A stretch of DNA of 64,000 nt from Leifsonia sp. SCN 70-46 (GCA_001725325.1 MEFY01000002.1:933559-997558); one strand, 5' to 3'. Shown: positions 27,929 to 35,219, counted from the stretch's first letter. Notes: generated by a model not told the origin, from the sequence alone. Numbers and translations: made by a program.

Positions 27929-28278
27929 CGTCGGGCCTCTGTGGTGTCGTGTCGTCCGTAGACAGAGCACAGGTCGACCTTGTGTCCGGTCGCATCCAGC
28001 AGCACCTCGGCGGCCTGCAGGATGTCGATCAGCTCCGGCCGGGTGAGCGAGTAGAACACCTGCCGACCCTCCACCCGACCGTTCACCAACCCGCAGTCGC
28101 GCAAGCAGGCGACGTGCTCGGAAATCGTGGATTGCGCGAGCCCCAGCTCGCTCACTAGATCTCGCACCCGCGTCTCACCCCCCATCAGCCGTTGGACAAT
28201 GCGCAGCCGCGTCGGGTCCGCGAGGGAATGGAACAAAGAAACCGCAGCGAGCTGCTCAGGGGCATCTATCATCGGCAT
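27925..28278 (-). CDS. cmtR: ArsR-family Cd/Pb sensor, CmtR-like
   Basis: 117-residue winged-helix repressor: SLADPTRLRIVQRLMGGE, recognition helix STISEHVACLRDCGLV, and wing GRQVFYSL. Cys 58 and Cys 62 in the recognition helix and Cys 104 near the C-terminus (VDLCSVYG) match the three-cysteine Cd(II)/Pb(II) site known in mycobacterial CmtR. The ATG at 28278 lies 6 nt after a perfect TATAAT and has no ribosome site, which suggests a leaderless message. Confidence 0.9.
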   Translation of the reverse strand: MPMIDAPEQLAAVSLFHSLADPTRLRIVQRLMGGETRVRDLVSELGLAQSTISEHVACLRDCGLVNGRVEGRQVFYSLTRPELIDILQAAEVLLDATGHKVDLCSVYGRHDTTEARR

Positions 28279-28284
28279 ATCCCG

Positions 28285-28314
28285 ATTATATCGCCAGATC
28301 ACGCTCATTGTGAC
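28285..28314 (-). promoter_or_regulatory. promoter of the cmtR-cadD operon
   Basis: TATAAT at 28290-28285 and GTCACA at 28314-28309, 18 nt apart, lie directly before the cmtR ATG at 28278. Confidence 0.6.
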
Positions 28315-28374
28315 CATCTCGGCAGCTCAACGTGGGTGACTAACCCGCCCGGCCGGGGCTATGCGGTTATAGCT

Positions 28375-28544
28375 GCTCCGACGAGATCGATCGACAGGCG
28401 GAACCGGCCAGATCATTATGCGCGACCGCCATCCCAGCGAAGGCGTATTCGTCGGCCTTCTAGCACTTGACCCAGTTCGCCGACATTTGCGCCAATGCGC
28501 TCGTCGATGTCGACGACACCGACGGCATGATTACCTCGGTTAGA
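28375..28544 (+). pseudogene. remnants of two backbone genes
   Basis: 28383-28440 resembles an inner piece of the intact gene at 28891 (CAGATCATTATGCGCGACCG against GAGATCATCATGCGCGACCG). 28465-28544 matches the 3' end of the 26043 peptidase (LTQFADIC, DDTDGMIT), but the catalytic HLH is lost and a base is missing near the end. No complete gene lies between cmtR and 28540. Confidence 0.65.
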
Positions 28545-28777
28545 CGAACGCGCGGATCAACGCCCAACCGTCGCCGTCAGGGCGGATGTCGAACATCAGC
28601 GACTGCCCCTGAGGGTCGGTGCCTTGGAACCGCCACCCGGTGATCGGCAGCGGGTGGGTCATCATGAACATCTCGTCCTCGAGACGAGTCGGCGTATCAG
28701 TCACGCGGTAGCGGATGCCCCGGTAGACGATGCGCGCGGGTGCTTCGTTGGCCATCCAGACCGCGATCTGGGCGCCG
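28465..28777. repeat. diverged direct repeat, copy B
   Basis: Homologous to 27000-27297. Here the opposite-strand gene (28540-28809) is intact and the peptidase end is decayed, the reverse of copy A. Confidence 0.8.
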
Positions 28778-28809
28778 CTAGCGGGATGGTGCGCGTGCGC
28801 CATGCTCAT
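28540..28809 (-). CDS. conserved element-borne protein of unknown function
   Basis: 89 residues: His-rich start MSMAHAHHP, then a small mixed fold with RIVYRGIRYRVTD and ITGWRFQGTDPQ. No catalytic motif recognised. AGGAG lies eight bases before the ATG. A decayed copy at 27077 shows the gene belongs to the mobile backbone. Confidence 0.7.
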   Translation of the reverse strand: MSMAHAHHPASGAQIAVWMANEAPARIVYRGIRYRVTDTPTRLEDEMFMMTHPLPITGWRFQGTDPQGQSLMFDIRPDGDGWALIRAFV

Positions 28810-28890
28810 GTTGACCGCTCCTGACCTTCGAAAGTATGTTCGAGTGTCACGAGGCTAAACCCGGCTCCCGCGACACGCCAAGAGGAACTT

Positions 28891-29208
28891 GTGGGCACCA
28901 ACAAGCGCTACGCCGACGCGATCGACAAACGCATGGCCGCACACACCGACGAGATCATCATGCGCGACCGCCAGCCCTCCTCTCTCAAGAAGGAAGAGCT
29001 CGAGCTTGATCGGCTTCCTCTGACCCGAACGCCCGTAGCGATACCTGCTTGGGCCTGGATCCACTACGAGACCGTCTCTCTACGACTGCGCGTCGAGATC
29101 GTCGCCTGGACACCGCGAGCCTGCGCGGTGCGGTGGACCACGCCTGCAGGGCGCGAGGACCGCGCCTGGGTATGGGCCAACGCCGTGGAGCGCGACGAGC
29201 GCGCCTGA
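28891..29208 (+). CDS. conserved element-borne protein of unknown function
   Basis: 105 residues from a GTG with AGAGGAA before it. Basic N-terminal half (MGTNKRYADAIDKRMAAHTD) and a C-terminal beta-rich part (LRVEIVAWTPRACAVRW, then AWVWANAVERD). A remnant of the same gene is at 28383-28440. No function can be assigned. Confidence 0.68.
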   Translation: MGTNKRYADAIDKRMAAHTDEIIMRDRQPSSLKKEELELDRLPLTRTPVAIPAWAWIHYETVSLRLRVEIVAWTPRACAVRWTTPAGREDRAWVWANAVERDERA

Positions 29209-29238
29209 ATATCGGCCGCTTATAGCGGCACTTGCTGC

Positions 29239-29387
29239 GGCTTTTCCGTCCCGCGATCGTAGCTCCCTCCGCGCCGACGACTAGGGCTTTCGCGGCATAT
29301 CCTCCGTCGCTGCGCTCGTCCGGTATTCCACGGACCCCAGATCGTTGACCCTGCGCTCACCCCTGATCACTCCTGCCGGAAAAGGCC
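29239..29387 (+). ncRNA. structured leader element, copy 1 (before 29415)
   Basis: Closing stem CTTTTCCG (29241-29248) pairs with CGGAAAAG (29377-29384). An inner stem pairs CTAGGG (29281-29286) with CCCCAG (29335-29340). Between them lie the core blocks GGCTTTCGCGGCATATCCTC (29285-29304) and TCCGGTATTCCACG (29319-29332), identical in all three copies. It ends 27 bases before a start codon. It could act as RNA or as folded single-stranded DNA. Confidence 0.75.
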
Positions 29388-29414
29388 GAAGAAACGATCA
29401 CCGGGAGACAGACC

Positions 29415-30041
29415 ATGACCATCGTCCATACGCGACCCGAACGCACCGAAGACCACATCCGAGCTGACGAGGAGGCAGCAAGCGAGTTCTGGGAACGGCT
29501 GCCCAGATATAACCCGCACCTTCGGCGCCTCATCGAGCACGAGTCCTACAACTACAAGCTGCTCCTTGCCGACCGCGAAGGACGGGAGTGGGCCGGTCGC
29601 CAGCACGACAACGAGTCCGACCGTCGAGCACGCCGTGCTGCCCGGCGAGCGGCCGACCCCCTCTCCCAGCGGCGCGACGAGAACCTTCGCCGCTTCATAG
29701 ATCCGGCGTTTCGACTGACGATGCCCTCGCCTCGCCTCGGCACTAAAACGAAGGAGGAGCGGGTCGCGAGCCTCAGCAGAAGCACCGCGTGGTTCCACGA
29801 ACTGTCCAGAATCAGCAGCCGGCGACTCGGCAGGGCGCTGCGCGACGAGAATCACCAGTTCATCCACTGGCTGCTCGAGCATCCGCAGTACGGGCCAGTC
29901 CATGAAGGACCGGAGCTGATTCCACGATCGTTCGAGCCTTGGCACTACGTGGTCGGGCAAGTGCGACCAGCAGGACTCACTCCCGAGCGAGCGCTCGAGA
30001 TAGCGATCGCGGTGTTGGACGCGCGTGGCGGGGGATGGTAG
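29415..30041 (+). CDS. protein of unknown function downstream of leader element 1
   Basis: 208 residues, strongly charged and probably mostly helical, with a very basic stretch (RRARRAARRAADPLSQRRDE) near 70-90. GGGAGA precedes the ATG. No family recognised. It shares the non-coding leader with parB and ssb, so it is probably expressed under the same conditions, perhaps early after transfer into a new host. Confidence 0.65.
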   Translation: MTIVHTRPERTEDHIRADEEAASEFWERLPRYNPHLRRLIEHESYNYKLLLADREGREWAGRQHDNESDRRARRAARRAADPLSQRRDENLRRFIDPAFRLTMPSPRLGTKTKEERVASLSRSTAWFHELSRISSRRLGRALRDENHQFIHWLLEHPQYGPVHEGPELIPRSFEPWHYVVGQVRPAGLTPERALEIAIAVLDARGGGW

Positions 30042-30069
30042 TCGTTCCTCCCCAGTCGCCAGATGGGCG

Positions 30070-30104
30070 GGCCGGTTCCGGAAACTTCGTTCCCGGAACC
30101 GGCC
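30070..30104. terminator. long perfect hairpin after 29415
   Basis: GGCCGGTTCCGG (30070-30081) and its exact complement (30093-30104) enclose an 11-base loop. There is no T run, so it may be a terminator without U-tract or another folded site. Confidence 0.55.
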
Positions 30105-30130
30105 GAAAGGCAGTCCCGGATTCTGAGTTG

Positions 30131-30487
30131 ATGAAACTAATAGCTCTCAACCTCGGCGACCGCCCTAGCTGGCAACGCGACGCGTGCCCCGCCTGGTGCA
30201 CCGCGACGCACCGCGAAAACGATCATCCCGACGACAGGGTGCACCACAGCGACGGGATCACCGTCATCACAGTCGGGCGGCGCCGGCACCTCGTAGGAGA
30301 CAAGCTCGTTACAACCTCTGAAGAGGTCGACCTCGAAATCGGCATAGCCCGGGACGACGGCCACCAAACGACGTGGCTCTACATCGGTTCCGGACCTGCC
30401 TCTTCTGTCGAGGTCGAGTTGAGCGCCGCAGACGAGTTGGTTGCCGCGATTCTCAGCCTTGCGAATCGCTGGCCCGACCATAGATAA
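30131..30487 (+). CDS. DUF6907-like protein
   Basis: 118 residues starting MKLIALNLGDRPSW; CPAWCTATHREND followed by DRVHHSDG gives a Cys-x3-Cys...His...HH pattern like the small actinobacterial DUF6907 proteins. The rest is a beta-rich body ending in a helix (ADELVAAILSLANRW). The pattern may bind a metal. Longer in-frame starts exist upstream but overlap the previous gene. Role unknown. Confidence 0.6.
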   Translation: MKLIALNLGDRPSWQRDACPAWCTATHRENDHPDDRVHHSDGITVITVGRRRHLVGDKLVTTSEEVDLEIGIARDDGHQTTWLYIGSGPASSVEVELSAADELVAAILSLANRWPDHR

Positions 30488-30513
30488 ATCCGTTCGTGGG
30501 AGACAATGGAGAT

Positions 30514-30822
30514 ATGAAGCTGGAGATTCTCCACATAGCGGAATGCCCGAACTGGGAGCAAGCCGGTGCAAGAGCGAAGGCAGCTCTGCTTGAGCATGGA
30601 CGCTCGGACATCTTGGTCGGTTACCGGCTTATCGACGACCCAGTTGCCGCAAAACAAACGGCGTTCGCTGGTTCTCCCACCCTCACGCTGGACGGCGTGG
30701 ATATCTTCCCGTCCGAGGGCCGTACGTCCGATCTCGCGTGCCGCGTCTACTTCACCCCGATCGGCCTGGCTGGTCTGCCGACCCAGGTTCAAATTTCTGA
30801 GGCGCTGGAGGCGGCATTGTGA
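30514..30822 (+). CDS. thioredoxin-fold protein of the mercury-locus type
   Basis: 102 residues: first strand LEILHIAECPNWEQAGARAK with a single Cys at the usual CxxC position, SPTLTLDGVDIFP with the cis-proline, and DLACRVYFT with a second Cys. Small proteins of this type occur near metal or mercury resistance genes; their reaction is not known. GACAAT lies 6 nt before the ATG, so the message may be leaderless. The next gene overlaps its stop by GTGA. Confidence 0.65.
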   Translation: MKLEILHIAECPNWEQAGARAKAALLEHGRSDILVGYRLIDDPVAAKQTAFAGSPTLTLDGVDIFPSEGRTSDLACRVYFTPIGLAGLPTQVQISEALEAAL

Positions 30823-30971
30823 GTGAGGAGCTCACAGCGAAGTGCTCATGTTGTGGCCGAACATACCCCCGGAAGAGTTTGCACGCACTAGGCACTCAAC
30901 CCGAGTACATCTGTCGCCGGTGTGGGCTTTGGGTGGCATTCCGGGTTCGCACTGACACTCAGCACACTTAG
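30819..30971 (+). CDS. very small zinc-ribbon protein
   Basis: 50 residues, KCSCCGRTYPRKSLHALG, then YICRRCGLWVAFRV: two CxxC knuckles 20 residues apart, a zinc ribbon. GTG start overlapping the previous stop (GTGA) and AGTGAGGAG inside the start region support coupled translation. Partner and target unknown. Confidence 0.7.
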   Translation: MSEELTAKCSCCGRTYPRKSLHALGTQPEYICRRCGLWVAFRVRTDTQHT

Positions 30972-31134
30972 CAGGCAGCTCGGTGCTAGCGCGCGCGGAC
31001 CCACATGCGGCACACGTGATCGCCAACGCCGTTCTACGAGCAATCAGTCGAGCGAGAGCGAGCGGCATCACATCCCGCGGATCGAGAGGCTGGGACGGAA
31101 TCTCCTAAGGTCCTGCACGCAATGACTGACTCCA

Positions 31135-31175
31135 GTCGGCCTAGGCCGACCTCGATTGGAGCCGACCTGGTCGGC
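31135..31175. promoter_or_regulatory. two palindromes with GCCGAC half-sites (candidate ParB/partition or operator site)
   Basis: GTCGGCCTAGGCCGAC (31135-31150) is a perfect 16-bp palindrome. GCCGACCTGGTCGGC (31161-31175) is a second one with one central base. Both share the same half-site, giving four copies in 41 bp, 200 bp before parB. Confidence 0.55.
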
Positions 31176-31188
31176 GCAGTGCTTTCGG

Positions 31189-31347
31189 TTTGTTGTCTTT
31201 CCGTCCGCCGACTGTAGTTCGCTCCCGGCCCTTCGTTCCCGGCTTTCGCGGCATATCCTCACTCGCTGCGCTCCCTCCGGTATTCCACGACCGGGCACTG
31301 CGGTCCGTCCACTCTCAACAGATCTCTGTGCCGGAAAGGCAAACAAA
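31189..31347 (+). ncRNA. structured leader element, copy 2 (before parB)
   Basis: Closing stem CTTTCCG (31197-31203) with CGGAAAG (31332-31338), extended by TTTG and TTG against CAA and CAAA with one bulge. Inner stem CCCGG (31238-31242) with CCGGG (31291-31295). The same two core blocks as copy 1 at 31241-31260 and 31276-31289. It ends 27 bases before the parB ATG. Confidence 0.8.
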
Positions 31348-31374
31348 ACAGTCGATCAAAGAGAGAGAAACGAC

Positions 31375-32802
31375 ATGACTAACACCAGCACCACCACCGG
31401 AACCATCGAGCACGTCGACCCCACCACTGTGATCGTCGAGGCGAACGTGCGCACGACCGCGCCGCTGGACAAGGAGTTCCTTGCCAGCATCCGCGAGAAC
31501 GGCGTACTCACCCCCATCCTCGCCAGACGCGACGATAAGGGGAACATCATCGTTCGCGCGGGTCAGCGCCGGACCCTCGCAGCCCGCGAGGTGGGACTGA
31601 CCAGCATCCCCGCCTTCGTGGTGGAGGCGTCCGAGGCCATCGCCGATCGCATCATCCAGCAGCTGGTCGAGAACGAGCACCGCACCGCCCTGACGGACGG
31701 CGACCGGGTCGCGGCGTTCCACCAGCTGGCCTTCGAGGGACTCACCCCACAGGTGATCGCCAAGCGGACCGCCACGAAGCAGGTCGACGTCAAGCAGGGT
31801 CTGAAGGTCGCCGAGTCGCAGTTCGCAACGACTGCAGTGGTCGAGCACCAGCTGACGTTCGATCAGGCGGCAATGCTGATCGAGTTCGAGGGAGACGACG
31901 AGCGAGTCGCTGACCTGATCGAGGTCGCCACGACCCACCCCGAGCAGTTCGCCCATGCCACCCAGCGTGCTCGCGACGACAAGGCACGAGCGGAGGAAGT
32001 CGCCCGCGTGAGCGTGGAACTACGAGAGCAGGGATACACAGTTCTCGACCGTGACCCCGGCTATTACGACGACACCTACATCCGCATCGGCGACCTCGTC
32101 ACCGCTGAGGGCAAGCGGGTCACCCCCGACGACCTGCCAACCGAGGGGGAGCGGTTCGTGTTCGTGCGCTCTTACATCTCCGGCAGCGTCGAGACGACCC
32201 ACTTCGTCACCGACTACAAGGCGCTCGGGTTTCGCAAAGACGGAAGCACGGCACCATCGGGGCCCATGACCGACGAGCAGAAGGCCGATCGTCGCGAGCT
32301 GATCGCCAACAACAAGGCATGGGCCTCCGCCGAGACTGTGCGCCGCGAATGGCTCACCACGTTCCTGGGCCGCAAGACCCTCCCCAAGGACGTGGGTCTG
32401 TTCGTCGCGCGCGGACTCACGAGCAACCGCAGCACCGTCGCGGACGCCATGAGGCGAGGCAACAGCCTCGCCCACACCCTGCTAGGCATCGAGCACGGCG
32501 GCAGCATGTGGAGCGGCGACAAGCTCGCGACCCTCATCGAGGCGAACCACGGCAAAGCTGCCACGATCAGCCTCGCGGTGGTGCTCGCCGGTATCGAGTC
32601 CCACACCAGCAAGGACACGTGGCGTCACCCCACCCGCGACATGAGCGCCTACTTCGGCCAGCTCACCGCATGGGGCTACGCCGCGTCGGAGGTCGAGCAG
32701 ATCGTCATCGACCACGCGACGACAACCGAAGCGAGCGGGACGGACGGCGTCGACGAGCAGGATGATGACACGGCGGACGTGTCATCTGAGGAGGTGGACT
32801 AG
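31375..32802 (+). CDS. ParB/Spo0J N-terminal domain protein
   Basis: 475 residues. The N-terminal ParB nuclease/CTPase-like domain is visible (VEANVRTTAPLDKEFLASIR, ENGVLTPILARR, IIVRAGQRRTLAA, ENEHRTALTDGDR), followed by a helix-turn-helix (LTPQVIAKRTATKQVDVKQG). The remaining 270 residues are unlike chromosomal ParB. No ParA partner is nearby, so it is more likely a ParB-like leading-region or regulatory protein than a chromosome partition factor. Acidic C-terminus (DEQDDDTADVSSEEVD). The start follows GAGAGAG. Confidence 0.85.
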   Translation: MTNTSTTTGTIEHVDPTTVIVEANVRTTAPLDKEFLASIRENGVLTPILARRDDKGNIIVRAGQRRTLAAREVGLTSIPAFVVEASEAIADRIIQQLVENEHRTALTDGDRVAAFHQLAFEGLTPQVIAKRTATKQVDVKQGLKVAESQFATTAVVEHQLTFDQAAMLIEFEGDDERVADLIEVATTHPEQFAHATQRARDDKARAEEVARVSVELREQGYTVLDRDPGYYDDTYIRIGDLVTAEGKRVTPDDLPTEGERFVFVRSYISGSVETTHFVTDYKALGFRKDGSTAPSGPMTDEQKADRRELIANNKAWASAETVRREWLTTFLGRKTLPKDVGLFVARGLTSNRSTVADAMRRGNSLAHTLLGIEHGGSMWSGDKLATLIEANHGKAATISLAVVLAGIESHTSKDTWRHPTRDMSAYFGQLTAWGYAASEVEQIVIDHATTTEASGTDGVDEQDDDTADVSSEEVD

Positions 32803-32810
32803 TCACACTC

Positions 32811-32834
32811 GGCCCCCGGCAACAGCCGGGGGCC
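32811..32834 (+). terminator. hairpin after parB
   Basis: GGCCCCCGGC, loop AACA, GCCGGGGGCC, 8 bases after the stop. No T run. Confidence 0.75.
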
Positions 32835-32902
32835 ACCCGCGGCGCCCTCCGGGCGCGCTGGAATCGGAGCCGGCACGGAGGCCGGCGCTGTAGAGAGCCC
32901 TA

Positions 32903-33058
32903 CTTGTTTTCTGCCTTCCGCACTGGCGATCATGCGCGGGCGTCCCCCGAGCGCAACGGCTTTCGCGGCATATCCTCGCCAGCTCCGGTATTCCACGACC
33001 GTTGCCGCTCTCCTCCCACACCGCTTCATCTCTCTTGTGCCGGAAGGCAGAAAAAGTG
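32903..33058 (+). ncRNA. structured leader element, copy 3 (before ssb)
   Basis: Closing stem TTTTCTGCCTTCCG (32907-32920) pairs perfectly over 14 bp with 33041-33054. Inner stem GAGCGCAACGG (32949-32959) pairs with 32999-33010 with one bulged C. Core blocks GGCTTTCGCGGCATATCCTC (32958-32977) and TCCGGTATTCCACG (32984-32997) match copies 1 and 2 exactly. The stems differ in sequence from the other copies but still pair. It ends 25 bases before the ssb ATG. Confidence 0.85.
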
Positions 33059-33083
33059 ATCGATTCAAACAAGGAGAGAAACC

Positions 33084-33488
33084 ATGAGCAACGACACCAT
33101 CACCATCACCGGACTCGTCGCAACGACCCCGCGGCTCATCACCACCGGTGACGGGCTGACGATCAGTTCGTTCCGGCTCGCATCCACGCAGCGCCGTTTC
33201 GACAAGGACACCGAGAAGTGGATCGACGGTGAAACAAATTGGTTCACCGTGACCTGCTTCCGCCAGCTCGCCGCCAACGTCGGCCGCAGCATCAACAAGG
33301 GGGAGAGGGTGATCGTCGCCGGAACGCTTCGCATCCGCGAGTGGGATAACGGCGAGAAGGTCGGCACCACAGTTGAAGTGGAGGCCGACGCTGTAGGGCA
33401 CGACCTCACATGGGGCCTCGCGACCTTCGTAAGGAACGCCGACCAGGCCGCCCCGAGTAACGAGGAGCGTGAGGCTGTAGCCAAGTAG
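33084..33488 (+). CDS. ssb: single-stranded DNA-binding protein
   Basis: 134 residues with one OB fold: ITITGLVATTPRLITT, FRLASTQRRFDKDT, NWFTVTCFRQLAANVGRSIN, KGERVIVAGTLRIREWD. The usual long linker and acidic DDDIPF-type tail are absent; the end is only EEREAVAK, so it may not recruit the host repair proteins that bind that tail. It is typical of a mobile-element SSB that coats incoming strands. Strong AGGAGAG before the ATG, and leader element 3 upstream. Confidence 0.92.
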   Translation: MSNDTITITGLVATTPRLITTGDGLTISSFRLASTQRRFDKDTEKWIDGETNWFTVTCFRQLAANVGRSINKGERVIVAGTLRIREWDNGEKVGTTVEVEADAVGHDLTWGLATFVRNADQAAPSNEEREAVAK

Positions 33489-33492
33489 CAGA

Positions 33493-33524
33493 CGGCGGGT
33501 GGGGGCTCTAGCCCCCACCCGCCG
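33493..33524 (+). terminator. terminator hairpin of ssb
   Basis: CGGCGGGTGGGGGC pairs with GCCCCCACCCGCCG around a short CTCTAG-type loop, 5 bases after the stop. Confidence 0.8.
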
Positions 33525-33746
33525 CCGGCTTCGCGCCAGGCGATCCTTGCAGTCACGTTGGGGTTCTCGGGCCAGTCTCTGCACTGGGGTGATTGAAAAC
33601 GGCTTCACCTGATTGATCGCGACACACCGAGTAATTCGCGACGACGGCAGGCCGGGCGAATCCTAGATTCACCGCAAAAGGGCTCCTAGTGTGGGAGGAA
33701 ATCGCGGCCCGCCCCGATCGGTCACGAGAGAGATCGGAGCTCGGAA

Positions 33747-34892
33747 ATGGCATCAGTTACCCCATATGAGACGGCGGATGGCAAGCGCTACCGAGTTCGG
33801 TATCGGAAGCCGGACAACAGCCAGACCGACAGGCGAGGATTCAAGACGAAGCGGGAAGCGGAGGACTATCTTGCGTCAGTTCAAGTCTCCAAGCTTCGCG
33901 GTGAGTGGATCGATCCGACTAGGTCGAGGATCACCGTGGAAGAGTGGGCCGAGCATTGGTACGCGGCCCAACTTCAGCTCAAGGCAACCACGCTCTCGAA
34001 CTACAGATACACGCTGGACAGTCAGATCATCCCGCGGTGGGGCAAGACACGACTGCCGCAAGTAGGCCACGCTGACGTCCAGGCATGGGTGTCTGCCCTG
34101 TCGACTACGCGAGCTCCGTCAACGGTCAAGCAGATCTACCTCGTACTGGCCGGAATGATGAAGTACGCGGTCCGCGACGGGCGGCTCAGCCGAAACCCGT
34201 GCGATGGCGTTCAGCTCCCGCGATTAGTGAAGGATCGACGCGGGTACCTAACGCACGCTCAGGTGCAAGCGTTGGCCCGCGAATGCGGCGAGTACGGCGA
34301 CATCGTTCTCTTCCTCGCCTACACCGGGGTTCGGTGGGGCGAGATGGCGGCGCTCAAAGTGGGAAGACTCGACATGCTGCGCCGACGCGCTGAGATCGCC
34401 GAGGCGGTTTCACCGGCTCGTGGACAGCTGGTATGGAGCACCCCAAAGAGTCACAGCAGTAGGTCGGTGCCCTTCCCGGACTTCCTGTCAGAACCTCTCG
34501 CTGCCCGGTGTGCCGGTCGCAAACGGGACGACCTCGTGTTTGTTGGTCCCGACGGAGGTGTCCTTCGAAGCGGAAACTTCAACCGCCGGCAGTTTGCGAG
34601 AGGTGTCGCGCACATGAAGTCGGTGGACCCGACATTCCCCAACATGACTCCGCATGATCTTCGGCACACAGCCGCGAGCCTCGCGGTCTCGGCGGGAGCG
34701 AACGTCAAAGCCGTGCAGCGGATGCTCGGGCACGCCAGTGCGGCGATGACCTTGGACGTCTACGCAGATCTCTTCGATGAAGATCTCGATGCGGTTGCAG
34801 TGGCCCTGAATCACCTCGCCGGTGATTCAAATGTGGGCAAAATGTGGGCAAACGCTGAAACTGAGAGTCGGGCCAAGCCGAAAAAGGCCTGA
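33747..34892 (+). CDS. int: tyrosine-type site-specific integrase
   Basis: 381 residues: N-terminal arm-binding domain (RYRVRYRKPDNSQTDRRGF), core-binding SAM-like domain (TVEEWAEHWYAAQL), and the catalytic domain with Arg in TGVRWGEMAAL near 196, HDLRHTAASL near 302, LGHASAAMTLDVYADL with His and the nucleophile Tyr near 338. The stop lies 16 bp from the CCA end of tRNA-Phe, the standard position of an integrase at its attachment site. No excisionase gene is seen beside it. Confidence 0.95.
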   Translation: MASVTPYETADGKRYRVRYRKPDNSQTDRRGFKTKREAEDYLASVQVSKLRGEWIDPTRSRITVEEWAEHWYAAQLQLKATTLSNYRYTLDSQIIPRWGKTRLPQVGHADVQAWVSALSTTRAPSTVKQIYLVLAGMMKYAVRDGRLSRNPCDGVQLPRLVKDRRGYLTHAQVQALARECGEYGDIVLFLAYTGVRWGEMAALKVGRLDMLRRRAEIAEAVSPARGQLVWSTPKSHSSRSVPFPDFLSEPLAARCAGRKRDDLVFVGPDGGVLRSGNFNRRQFARGVAHMKSVDPTFPNMTPHDLRHTAASLAVSAGANVKAVQRMLGHASAAMTLDVYADLFDEDLDAVAVALNHLAGDSNVGKMWANAETESRAKPKKA

Positions 34893-34908
34893 AATCCCAG
34901 TAAAACAC

Positions 34909-34945
34909 TGGTGGCTCCGACGGGCGTCGATCCCGTGACCTCACG
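34909..34945. other. probable attachment-site core at the tRNA-Phe 3' end
   Basis: The 3' half of tRNA-Phe next to int is the usual recombination site for tyrosine integrases. The second copy should lie left of the window, so the exact core cannot be set. Confidence 0.5.
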
Positions 34946-34984
34946 ATTTTCAGTCGTGCGCTCTACCAACTGAGCTACAGAGCC
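34909..34984 (-). tRNA. tRNA-Phe (GAA), CCA encoded
   Basis: Acceptor GGCTCTG pairs with CGGAGCC, anticodon loop CTGAAAATC gives GAA, T loop TTCGA-type GATCGAC. Discriminator A and CCA are encoded at 34912-34909. Its 3' end faces the integrase. Confidence 0.95.
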
Positions 34985-35043
34985 GTAGGGCCGAGGCCCT
35001 ACTACGCAAAAAGCCCCTCCTTGCGAAGAGGCCTCCTACGAAG

Positions 35044-35117
35044 CGACCCTGACCGGACTTGAACCGGCGACCTCCGCCGTGACAGGGCGGCGCGCTAACC
35101 AACTGCGCTACAGGGCC
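35044..35117 (-). tRNA. tRNA-Asp (GTC)
   Basis: Acceptor GGCCCTG with CAGGGTC, anticodon loop CCTGTCACG gives GTC, T arm GCCGGTTCAAGTCCGGT. CCA not encoded. Unlike tRNA-Phe it is not next to the integrase. Confidence 0.95.
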
Positions 35118-35146
35118 TAGCAATTTTGTTTCTGTTGTGTGTTCTG

Positions 35147-35219
35147 TGACCCCAACGGGATTCGAACCCGTGCTGCCGCCGTGAAAGGGCGGTGTCCTAG
35201 GCCACTAAACGATGGGGCC
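35147..35219 (-). tRNA. tRNA-Glu (TTC)
   Basis: Acceptor GGCCCCA with TGGGGTC, anticodon loop CCTTTCACG gives TTC, T arm CGGGTTCGAATCCCG. CCA not encoded. Confidence 0.95.

Larger units (their letters stand above)
30972..31374 (+). other. 400-bp non-coding region before parB
   Basis: No convincing gene. It contains two adjacent palindromes (31135-31175) and leader element 2 (31189-31347), listed separately. Confidence 0.7.

Noticed and set aside
30832-31071. Minus-strand frame with two CxxC pairs
   Set aside because: Mostly antisense to the coupled zinc-ribbon gene; its cysteines are mirror effects, and it has no ribosome site.
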